From Trebonia sp. (GTDB lineage Bacteria; Actinomycetota; Actinomycetes; Streptosporangiales; Streptosporangiaceae), in NCBI GenBank assembly GCA_030038035.1, contig JASHPP010000518.1:1-8256 (forward strand): 8,256 nt of DNA, written 5' to 3'. How positions within the stretch are numbered: position 1 is the stretch's first letter; each line of letters begins with the position of its first letter. This document shows, in pieces, positions 1 to 5,309 of the stretch. The position numbers were made by a program, and so were the translations under genes. The notes under the pieces were generated by a model. That model saw only the letters and a program-made list of their open reading frames with translations. It did no database searches and had not been told where the DNA came from.

Positions 1-114
1 TTCCGGGGGAGACGGTCGCCAGGGTCGCTAGCCGTCTTGTTGATGTGCCGCCAAGCAAATGCAACTGGGAGCAGTGAGTTAACCGTGTGCGCTGTGGCCG
101 GGCACGGGCTTCAT

Positions 115-119
115 GGAGG
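115..119 (+). promoter_or_regulatory. Ribosome binding site that decides the DUF3040 start
   Basis: GGAGG lies 8 nt before the GTG at 128. It overlaps the alternative ATG at 113-115, which has no such site in front of it, so translation most likely begins at the GTG. Confidence 0.6.
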
Positions 120-127
120 TGGGGGGC

Positions 128-529
128 GTGAGCCTGAGCCCACGGGAACACGAGATCCTGGGCCGGATAGCCAGCGAACTGACCGGTTCGGACCCTAAGC
201 TGGCGTCGCTGGCAGCCGGGTTCAACCGGCTGATGGCAGGTGAGGAGATGCCTTCCCGCCGGCCGCTCGCGAGCGTCCGTCATCGGGGCCGCCCCCGCCG
301 CCGAGCCCGGTACCGGCGCAGGACGCGCCATTCCGTCCGGGCATCGTGGTTCTTCGCGGCCGTGTGGTTCCTCGCATCGCTAGGAATGATCGTTGTCGCC
401 CTGGTGCTGACCTTCGTGACCCCGGCGGCCGCCAGCACCCGAGATTGCTCGCAATGGTGGGCGGCGGTCAGTTGCGCGGGCACGCGGTCGGCCACGGTGC
501 CAGGTCAGTCGGCCAGGTCGGGATCCTAA
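128..529 (+). CDS. DUF3040-like small membrane protein
   Basis: A 133-residue protein of unknown function. The N-terminus (SLSPREHEIL, then a D-P-K-L-A-S motif near residues 22-27) matches the start of actinobacterial DUF3040 proteins, which open with S-x-x-E-x-x-x-L and D-P-x-F/L-A. A strongly basic stretch (about residues 51-71, mostly Arg) precedes one hydrophobic membrane segment at about 74-97, so the N-terminal part is probably cytoplasmic. After the segment come a short Ala-rich stretch and two cysteines (107 and 116) in a short polar tail. I chose GTG at 128 because GGAGG at 115-119 sits 8 nt upstream. An in-frame ATG at 113 overlaps that Shine-Dalgarno sequence and would add only five residues. 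The stop overlaps the stop of the convergent marR-like gene. Nothing links it functionally to the monooxygenase operon. The family match is from memory. Confidence 0.72.
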   Translation: MSLSPREHEILGRIASELTGSDPKLASLAAGFNRLMAGEEMPSRRPLASVRHRGRPRRRARYRRRTRHSVRASWFFAAVWFLASLGMIVVALVLTFVTPAAASTRDCSQWWAAVSCAGTRSATVPGQSARSGS

Positions 530-1167
530 CCTCGGGCGGCACCGGAGCCGCCGCGGGCAACGTGTTCCGCGCAGTCGACGCGCAAGTCCGACGTGCTCAT
601 CGGGTACCCGTAGTAGGCGCAGCGGTGCCGGGCCGGCCAGGCGCCCGGCGCGGACCCCCGCTCGAAATGCCCGCAGGTGGTGCAGGTCCGCGCCACGCTG
701 AGCATGCCCGCCGTGTGCATCCGTTCGAGCAAGTCAAGCAGCGTTGACAGCAGCCCCTCGCCCTCGGAGCGCGACAGGCCCGAGCTCGCGACCTCCGCGG
801 GCGCGGTCCAGCGGGCCACGGAATGCGCCACGGCCCGCCCGGCGGCCGTGAGCCCCAGCACGTGCCGCCGCCGGTCCGCGGGGTCCGGCGACCGGTCGAT
901 CAGCCCCTTGCGCGCAAGCGCTGACAGCGCGTCGCTCATCGTCGGATCGGCGACGTCGAACTCGCGCGCGAGCTCACCGGCCACCGCGTCGGGCGGCGGG
1001 CCGTAGTACAGCCGCACGAGTACCCGCATCTGGGTGGGCGATAGGTCGTGTGCCCCGGCCGCTCGCCGGGCAAGTACCTGCAGGGCGTCGCCGACCCGGT
1101 CCAGGGCGGCGACGATCTTGGAGTCCAGCGAGGGATGGCGTTCCTCTGGACTGCCTGGCGGTCTCAT
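526..1167 (-). CDS. MarR-family regulator with cysteine-rich C-terminal tail
   Basis: A 213-residue winged-helix regulator, probably controlling the divergent tmo operon. The MarR core spans about residues 15-120: a helix-turn-helix at about 62-87 (L-A-R-E-F-D-V then T-M-S-D-A-L-S-A-L) and the wing signature D-P-A-D-R-R-R-H-V-L at 95-104. Past the usual MarR end lies a tail with C162-x2-C165, H167, H181, C183, C199 and H202, which looks like a metal, Fe-S or thiol-redox site; typical MarR proteins of 140-160 residues lack it. I chose ATG at 1167 because GGAGG (minus strand, 1183-1179) lies 11 nt upstream. An in-frame GTG at 1215 would add 16 residues but has no ribosome binding site and would put the start codon inside the 1215-1228 palindrome. 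MarR proteins usually act as dimeric repressors relieved by a small aromatic or oxidant; the ligand here is unknown. Its 3' end overlaps the DUF3040 stop. Confidence 0.85.
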   Translation of the reverse strand: MRPPGSPEERHPSLDSKIVAALDRVGDALQVLARRAAGAHDLSPTQMRVLVRLYYGPPPDAVAGELAREFDVADPTMSDALSALARKGLIDRSPDPADRRRHVLGLTAAGRAVAHSVARWTAPAEVASSGLSRSEGEGLLSTLLDLLERMHTAGMLSVARTCTTCGHFERGSAPGAWPARHRCAYYGYPMSTSDLRVDCAEHVARGGSGAARG

Positions 1168-1178
1168 GCGCGCTGCAT

Positions 1179-1183
1179 CCTCC
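1179..1183 (-). promoter_or_regulatory. Ribosome binding site favouring the shorter marR start
   Basis: On the minus strand this reads GGAGG and stands 11 nt before the ATG at 1167. The spacing is slightly long but usable. No comparable site precedes the upstream GTG at 1215 or the TTG at 1191. Confidence 0.5.
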
Positions 1184-1214
1184 AGACTCAAACCGGCGAT
1201 CACGTGGCAAAACA

Positions 1215-1228
1215 CCTAAATACTTAGG
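1215..1228. promoter_or_regulatory. Candidate MarR operator palindrome
   Basis: CCTAAATACTTAGG is a near-perfect palindrome: 12 of 14 positions agree with its reverse complement, with perfect 5-bp outer arms CCTAA/TTAGG. It lies between the divergent marR-like gene and tmoA, 5 bp upstream of the TTGACA box of the tmo promoter, and is AT-rich against a very GC-rich background. Size and symmetry fit a MarR-dimer site. Binding by the adjacent regulator is inferred from position and symmetry only. Confidence 0.55.
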
Positions 1229-1233
1229 ACTCC

Positions 1234-1263
1234 TTGACATCGTACCCGACAATAGACTAGTAA
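1234..1263 (+). promoter_or_regulatory. Putative tmo operon promoter
   Basis: A perfect TTGACA -35 hexamer lies at 1234-1239. The best -10 candidates are CTAGTA (1257-1262, 17-bp spacer) and TAGTAA (1258-1263, 18-bp spacer); neither is a good match to TATAAT, so the -10 assignment is weak. Initiation near 1270 would leave an untranslated leader of about 65 nt before tmoA. The palindrome at 1215-1228 immediately upstream is well placed for regulation by the divergent MarR protein. Confidence 0.5.
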
Positions 1264-1280
1264 GTAGATAGACAAAGTAG
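1262..1280 (+). repeat. Short AAGTAG direct repeats at the presumed transcription start
   Basis: AAGTAG occurs at 1262-1267 and 1275-1280, a 13-bp period, followed by a partial GAAGT copy at 1281-1285. The first copy extends to TAAGTA (1261-1266), which is the inverted form of TACTTA in the palindrome (1221-1226), exactly 40 bp away or roughly four helical turns. This could be a second operator half-site region. It may also be chance in a short AT-rich promoter. Confidence 0.35.
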
Positions 1281-1333
1281 GAAGTCAGCGGGACCGGCGC
1301 CCGCCAGCGCAGCCAGAACAAAGGGGGACAGCG

Positions 1334-2833
1334 ATGCCCAAGCTCTCCCGCAGCGACTGGTACGACTTGTCGCGCGACACAAACTGGACCTTCCGCTACG
1401 TCACCGAAGACGCAGTCTTCCCCGAAGAGCTCTCCGGCTCCCATCGCGTCGGCAAAGACCAATGGCTCGCCTGGGACGAGCCGTACAAGGTCTCCTACCG
1501 CGAGTACGTGCACAACCAGGTCACCAAGGACACGACCACGTACTCCCTCAAGAACGCGATCAGCCGCTCGAAGGTCTTCGACGAGCTCGACCCGGGCTGG
1601 AAATCCGTCATTCTCGCGCACTACGGCGCCATCACGATGCCCGAGTACCTCGCCTCGATCGGCGAGGCCCGCATGGGCCGGTTCGGCAGGGCGGCCGCCT
1701 GGCGGAACACCGCGACGTTCGGCACCCTGGACGAGGTCAGGCACGGTCAGATCCAGGCCTTCTTCCCCTACGGCCTGCTGGAGAAGGAGCCCCGCGGCGA
1801 CTGGGCGCTCAAGGCCTTCCACACCAACAACTGGATCGCGATCGCCGTCCGCCAGCTCTTCGACGACATGTTCGTCGCCAACGACGCGGTCTCCATCGCC
1901 CTGCAGCTCACGTTCACGCTGGAGACCGGGTTCACGAACCTGCAGTTCCTCGGCATGGCCGCGGACGCGATCGACGTCGGCGACCTGGAGTTCGGCGCGC
2001 TCATCTCCAGCATCCAGACCGACGAGGCCCGGCACGCGCAGCGGGGCGAGCCGACGATCAAGGTGCTGATAGAAAACGGCCACAAGGATTACGGCCAGTT
2101 CCTCATCGACCACATGTTCTGGCGCAGCTGGCGCGCGTTCGCGCTGCTCACCGGCCTGTCGATGGACTACTACACGCCGCTTGAGAGCCGCAAGATGAGC
2201 TTCAAGGAGTTCATCGAGGACTGGGTCATCAAGCAGTTCACCGAACAGTTCCGCGACTACGGCCTCGACTTCCCCTGGTACTGGGACGAGTTCGTCAAGG
2301 AGCTGAGCTGGTACCACCACGCGATCCACACGGTCGTCTGGAACTGGCGGCCCACCGTCTGGTGGAACCCCGACGCCGGCGTCTCGCAGGCCGAGCGTGA
2401 GTGGCTGGAGGAGAAGTACCCCGGCTGGAACCGCACGTTCGGCCGCCACTGGGACGTGATCACCGAGAACGTCCGGAGCGGCGACATCCCGGCTACCTTC
2501 CCCGAGACGCTGCCGCTGGCCTGCAACATCTGCCAGCTGCCCATCGTCCGCGCCGCCGGCGTCCTGGCCGGCGCGCACACCGACCCGGCCCCGCTGCGGC
2601 ACGTCCACGAGGGACGGCTGTACCTGTTCTGCTCCGAGCCCTGCAAGTGGATCTTCACCCAGCGCCCGGACCGCTTCAAGGGCCACAAGTCGATCGTCGA
2701 CCGCTTCCTGACCGGCGAGATCAGCCCGCCCGACCTCGGCGGCATCCTCGCCTACATGGGCCTGTCCGAGCCGGAGCAGGGCCAGGACGCCACCGGCTAC
2801 GCCTGGGCCAACGGCCGCGACGGCCAGCACTAG
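1334..2833 (+). CDS. tmoA: Group-2 soluble diiron monooxygenase, hydroxylase alpha subunit (TmoA-like)
   Basis: This is the catalytic subunit of a cytoplasmic multicomponent monooxygenase, which uses O2 and electrons from the Rieske ferredoxin to hydroxylate or epoxidise hydrocarbons at a carboxylate-bridged diiron site. It is 499 residues against 500 for toluene-4-monooxygenase TmoA, and alignment from memory is nearly gap-free through residue 285. All six iron ligands are present at the T4MO numbers: E104, E134, H137, E197, E231 and H234 (D-E-x-R-H at 133-137 and 230-234). T201 beside the dioxygen site is also kept. Pocket positions differ: P103, L106, F180 and L196. The C-terminal YHS-like region carries C397-x2-C400 and C433-x3-C437, a possible zinc site degenerate in TmoA and TouA. 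AAGGGGGA at 1321-1328 supports the ATG. It is first in the operon. The substrate cannot be read from sequence: aromatics, alkenes and isoprene are all possible for this group. Confidence 0.95.
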   Translation: MPKLSRSDWYDLSRDTNWTFRYVTEDAVFPEELSGSHRVGKDQWLAWDEPYKVSYREYVHNQVTKDTTTYSLKNAISRSKVFDELDPGWKSVILAHYGAITMPEYLASIGEARMGRFGRAAAWRNTATFGTLDEVRHGQIQAFFPYGLLEKEPRGDWALKAFHTNNWIAIAVRQLFDDMFVANDAVSIALQLTFTLETGFTNLQFLGMAADAIDVGDLEFGALISSIQTDEARHAQRGEPTIKVLIENGHKDYGQFLIDHMFWRSWRAFALLTGLSMDYYTPLESRKMSFKEFIEDWVIKQFTEQFRDYGLDFPWYWDEFVKELSWYHHAIHTVVWNWRPTVWWNPDAGVSQAEREWLEEKYPGWNRTFGRHWDVITENVRSGDIPATFPETLPLACNICQLPIVRAAGVLAGAHTDPAPLRHVHEGRLYLFCSEPCKWIFTQRPDRFKGHKSIVDRFLTGEISPPDLGGILAYMGLSEPEQGQDATGYAWANGRDGQH

Positions 2834-2846
2834 GGAGACACCCGAC

Positions 2847-3095
2847 ATGGCACTGCTACCGCTGAGCGCGACCTTCGATGGCGACATCGTGTCGCTGCTC
2901 GTCGCCGTCGACGACGAGGACACCGCCGAAGTCGTCGCGCGCAAGATCGCCCACCACGTCGTCGGGCACCGGGTCGCACCCCGCCAGGCCCCGGTCAGGC
3001 TGCGGGCAGGCGGCCGGGTCATAGCTCAAGATCAGCTAGTCCGAACGATCCCGGCCGCTCCCCTGGACCACGTCGAAGCCTTCTTCGATGAGTGA
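2847..3095 (+). CDS. tmoB: Diiron monooxygenase gamma subunit (TmoB-like)
   Basis: An 82-residue protein matching the small gamma subunit of the toluene-monooxygenase hydroxylase (TmoB is about 84 residues), which packs on the alpha subunit in the (alpha-beta-gamma)2 complex and has a ubiquitin-like fold. The A-x-F-x-x-D opening, the valine-rich strand leading to V-D-D-E-D, the helix V-A-R-K-I-A-H-H and the conserved R-V-A-P-R (about residues 42-46) all match T4MO TmoB as I remember it. It has no catalytic residues of its own. GGGAG at 2833-2837 lies 9 nt before the ATG, starting on the last base of the tmoA stop codon. Its last 8 bases overlap the start of tmoC. Confidence 0.9.
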   Translation: MALLPLSATFDGDIVSLLVAVDDEDTAEVVARKIAHHVVGHRVAPRQAPVRLRAGGRVIAQDQLVRTIPAAPLDHVEAFFDE

Positions 3096-3411
3096 GTGGA
3101 CCGACGTGGCCACTCTGGACGAGCTATGGGAGGGCGACATCCGCGCGGTCACCGTCGGCGCGGAGCTGATCCTGCTGGCGCACCTGCCCGGCGGCGAGGT
3201 GCGCGCCTACCAGGGAGAATGCCCGCACTCACGGTTCCCGCTCGCCAGCGGCGAGCTCGCGGGCGACGTGCTCACCTGCGCGGGCCACGGGTGGGAGTTC
3301 GACCTGCGGACAGGTCAGGGCGTCAACCCCGGCAACTGCAGCCTGCAAGCCTTCCCCATCCGCGTGGCTGGGGAGCAGATCTCCGTCTCTATCTCTGGAG
3401 TGCGCGCATGA
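3088..3411 (+). CDS. tmoC: Rieske [2Fe-2S] ferredoxin (TmoC-like)
   Basis: A 107-residue soluble Rieske ferredoxin that carries electrons to the hydroxylase. The cluster ligands are C45-P-H47 and C64-x2-H67, at the same numbers as in T4MO TmoC (112 residues). W69 and the downstream N-P (G-V-N-P-G, about residues 78-82) are also shared. The ATG lies inside the end of tmoB (8-bp overlap in another frame) and has only a weak purine stretch before it, so translation is probably coupled to tmoB. The reductase that should feed this ferredoxin (TmoF) is not encoded in this operon. Confidence 0.94.
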   Translation: MSEWTDVATLDELWEGDIRAVTVGAELILLAHLPGGEVRAYQGECPHSRFPLASGELAGDVLTCAGHGWEFDLRTGQGVNPGNCSLQAFPIRVAGEQISVSISGVRA

Positions 3412-3719
3412 GCGACGAGCCGAAACAACTGGTCGGACCCGTTGTCCGCGGCTTCGATCCGGACATCGTGGACGCGCTGGAAACCGCGCTGGAAAAGGAC
3501 AACCCGGGGGTGGAGCTCTTCATCGAGGACCGCGCCGGATACGTGCGCATCCACGCGCCCCGCTACCTGCGGGTGACCAGGGCCAGCCTGTCCGAGGCGC
3601 TCGGCAGGCCGATCTCACTGCCCGAGCTCGAGCCCGCGATCGCGAGCTTCGCCGGCCGGATGAACTACGCAGGCGATGACGAGCTCGTCTGGTTCCTGGA
3701 AAGGGGGGACACCCAATGA
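3408..3719 (+). CDS. tmoD: Monooxygenase effector/coupling protein (TmoD-like)
   Basis: A 103-residue cofactor-free effector protein, the same length as T4MO TmoD. In this family it binds the hydroxylase near the diiron centre and tunes O2 activation and product specificity. Matching signatures from memory are V-G-P-V-V-R (residues 9-14), D-N-P-G, E-D-R-x-x-Y-V-R-I, L-G-R-P-I and I-A-S-F-A-G. The ATG overlaps the tmoC stop as ATGA and has GGAG at 3397-3400, 7 nt upstream. The frame stays open upstream into tmoC, but the family length and the ribosome binding site fix the start at 3408. It ends in an ATGA overlap with tmoE. Confidence 0.93.
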   Translation: MSDEPKQLVGPVVRGFDPDIVDALETALEKDNPGVELFIEDRAGYVRIHAPRYLRVTRASLSEALGRPISLPELEPAIASFAGRMNYAGDDELVWFLERGDTQ

Positions 3720-4726
3720 CAACCCCGGCGACACAGCGGAAGCTGCGCACCTGGTCGATCGCCGACCCCGGGCGCCGCAGGCTCAACGAGTACGAGATCG
3801 TCACAGGGAAGTTCCACTACCACTTCGGCAGGCAGCCGGCCCCGTTCGACCTGGACCCGGGCAGCGCGATCAACCAGTGGTACCTGCGCTACCGGGAGGG
3901 CTCACCGCTCAAGGCGGCCGACTGGGAGGGGTTCAAGGACCCGGCGCAGCTGTCCTACCGCCGCTACATCGCGCGCCAGCACGACAGGGAGATATACGCC
4001 GAGGGGGTCGTCGACCACTTCGAGGCCGCCGACCACGACGCCGGGCTTGATCCGGCCTGGGTCGCCGTCCTCGGGCGGCTGTACCTGCCGGCCCGCTTCG
4101 CCTTCCACGTGCTGCAGATGACCAGCCTCTACGTCGGCCAGCTCGGACCGAGCGCGGCGGTCACCAACGCGTCGTTCTTCCAGGCCGCGGACGAGCTGCG
4201 CGTCCTGCAGTGGATCGCCTACCGGGCCAAGTCGCTGTCGCTGGCGCATGGCGCGGTCCTGGCCGACGGCGCCGCCGCCCGCGCTATCTGGGAGGACGAC
4301 CCGGCGTGGCAGCCGGCCAGGCAGGCCCTTGAGACGCTCTTGCTCGCCTACGACTGGGGCGAGGCGTTCACCGCGCTCAACCTGGTGGTCAAGCCGGCGT
4401 TCGACGCCCTCGTCAAGGACGCCTTCGCCGACCTCGCGCTGGCCAACGGCGACGGGCTGACCGCGCAACTGCTCAGGGAGTCCGGGGTGGACACCACGCG
4501 CAACCAGGCCTGGGCCGCGGCGCTGGCCAGGTACGCGGTCGCCGCCCGGCCGGAGAATCTTGCAATTATCACCGAATGGGTAGGGAAATGGCAGCCGGCC
4601 GCCGACAGCGCGGTCGCCGGCCTCGCGGGGATCTTCACGCAAGCGCCTGTCCCGGGCAGCCCGGAATCGGCGGTCGCCACGGTCGCCGCGAGCCTAGGCA
4701 ACCTCAAGGAGGAGATTCGGTCATGA
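3716..4726 (+). CDS. tmoE: Diiron monooxygenase hydroxylase beta subunit (TmoE-like)
   Basis: A 336-residue beta subunit of the hydroxylase, slightly longer than T4MO TmoE (about 327). It shares the alpha-subunit fold but lacks the diiron ligands and has a structural role. Recognisable conserved stretches are L-R-T-W-S at residues 10-14, N-x-W-Y-x-x-Y-R around 53-60, S-P-L-K followed by a tryptophan, D-P-x-Q-L-x-Y-R-x-Y, and D-W-G-E-A-F through L-N-L-V-V-K-P at 213-227. The ATG overlaps the tmoD stop (ATGA), with AAGGGGGG at about 3701-3708 as ribosome binding site. It ends with an ATGA overlap into the carbonic anhydrase gene, tying that gene to the monooxygenase. In T4MO-type operons the reductase gene tmoF would come next. 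Confidence 0.94.
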   Translation: MTTPATQRKLRTWSIADPGRRRLNEYEIVTGKFHYHFGRQPAPFDLDPGSAINQWYLRYREGSPLKAADWEGFKDPAQLSYRRYIARQHDREIYAEGVVDHFEAADHDAGLDPAWVAVLGRLYLPARFAFHVLQMTSLYVGQLGPSAAVTNASFFQAADELRVLQWIAYRAKSLSLAHGAVLADGAAARAIWEDDPAWQPARQALETLLLAYDWGEAFTALNLVVKPAFDALVKDAFADLALANGDGLTAQLLRESGVDTTRNQAWAAALARYAVAARPENLAIITEWVGKWQPAADSAVAGLAGIFTQAPVPGSPESAVATVAASLGNLKEEIRS

Positions 4727-5211
4727 CCGCCACCGACGAGTACCTGCGGAACAACGCCGCGTACGCCGGGCAGTTCACCGGCCCGCTGCCCCTGCCGCCG
4801 TCCAGGGGCACCGCCGTGGTCGCGTGCATGGACGCGCGGCTGAACGTCTACGCGATCCTCGGTCTGAACGAGGGGGAGTCGCATGTGATCAGGAACGCGG
4901 GCGGCGTGGTGACCGACGACGAGATCCGGTCGCTGGCGATCAGCCAGCGGCTGCTCGGCACGAGCGAGATCATCCTCATCCACCACACCGACTGCGGCAT
5001 GCTGACCTTCACCGACGACGGGTTCAAGCGCTCGATCCAGGAGGAGACAGGGATCAAGCCGGCCTGGTCAGCGGAGGCCTTCCCCGACCTGGAGGAGGAC
5101 GTGCGGCAGTCCAAGGCGCGCATCCTGGCCAGCCCGTTCATCCCGCACAAGGAGTCGGTCCGCGGCTTCGTCTTCGACGTCGCGACCGGCAAGCTGAACG
5201 AGGTGATCTGA
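4723..5211 (+). CDS. Beta-class carbonic anhydrase (Rv1284-like)
   Basis: A 162-residue zinc enzyme that interconverts CO2 and bicarbonate in the cytoplasm. It closely resembles the small mycobacterial beta-carbonic anhydrase Rv1284 (163 residues) from memory, including the end G-F-V-F-D-V-A-T-G-K-L-N-E-V. The zinc ligands C35, H88 and C91 are present, with the catalytic dyad D37-x-R39 (A-C-M-D-A-R) and the H-H-T-D-C-G motif at 87-92, so it should be active. The ATG overlaps the tmoE stop, and AAGGAGGAG at 4706-4714 (8 nt upstream) is the strongest ribosome binding site in the window, suggesting good expression. It is the last gene before the terminator, in the place usually held by the monooxygenase reductase. 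A metabolic link to the monooxygenase product, such as a carboxylation or decarboxylation, is inference. Confidence 0.95.
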   Translation: MTATDEYLRNNAAYAGQFTGPLPLPPSRGTAVVACMDARLNVYAILGLNEGESHVIRNAGGVVTDDEIRSLAISQRLLGTSEIILIHHTDCGMLTFTDDGFKRSIQEETGIKPAWSAEAFPDLEEDVRQSKARILASPFIPHKESVRGFVFDVATGKLNEVI

Positions 5212-5230
5212 CCGCCAGCCCGCGGTCTCC

Positions 5231-5266
5231 GTGATGCCCCGCCGCCTTACGACGGCGGGGCATCAC
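5231..5266 (+). terminator. Hairpin terminator ending the tmo-carbonic anhydrase operon
   Basis: GTGATGCCCCGCCG (5231-5244) pairs perfectly over 14 bp with 5253-5266, leaving an 8-nt loop. It starts 20 nt after the carbonic anhydrase stop. No real T-tract follows (GCCCTTGCC), as is common for actinobacterial hairpin terminators. A hairpin this strong should separate the operon from the downstream SIR2-STAND gene. Confidence 0.85.
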
Positions 5267-5309
5267 GCCCTTGCCTGTGATTTGCCGGAAAATGCGGCAA
5301 TATCAGTCC

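Noticed and set aside
3..77. Possible C-terminal end of a gene entering from the left edge (frame 3, 24 codons, stop TGA 75-77)
   Set aside because: The frame is open with moderate G/C third-position bias, but it is too short and I recognise nothing in it. I see no RNA gene or repeat in 1-127 either.
974..3022. Long (682-codon) open frame on the minus strand opposite marR and tmoA
   Set aside because: It lies antisense to tmoA, whose identity is certain, and also covers the marR 5' region in another frame. The translation shows no family features and is low-complexity Val/Gly/Arg/Glu, typical of antisense frames in high-GC DNA.
3096..3407. Upstream extension of the tmoD frame through tmoC
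   Set aside because: The added 104 residues are Arg/Gly-rich shadow of tmoC. The 103-residue form starting at 3408 matches the family length and has GGAG upstream.
4576..4722. Upstream extension of the carbonic anhydrase frame into tmoE
   Set aside because: The extension overlaps tmoE in another frame and resembles no carbonic anhydrase N-terminus. AAGGAGGAG at 4706-4714 points to the ATG at 4723, where the Rv1284-like sequence begins.
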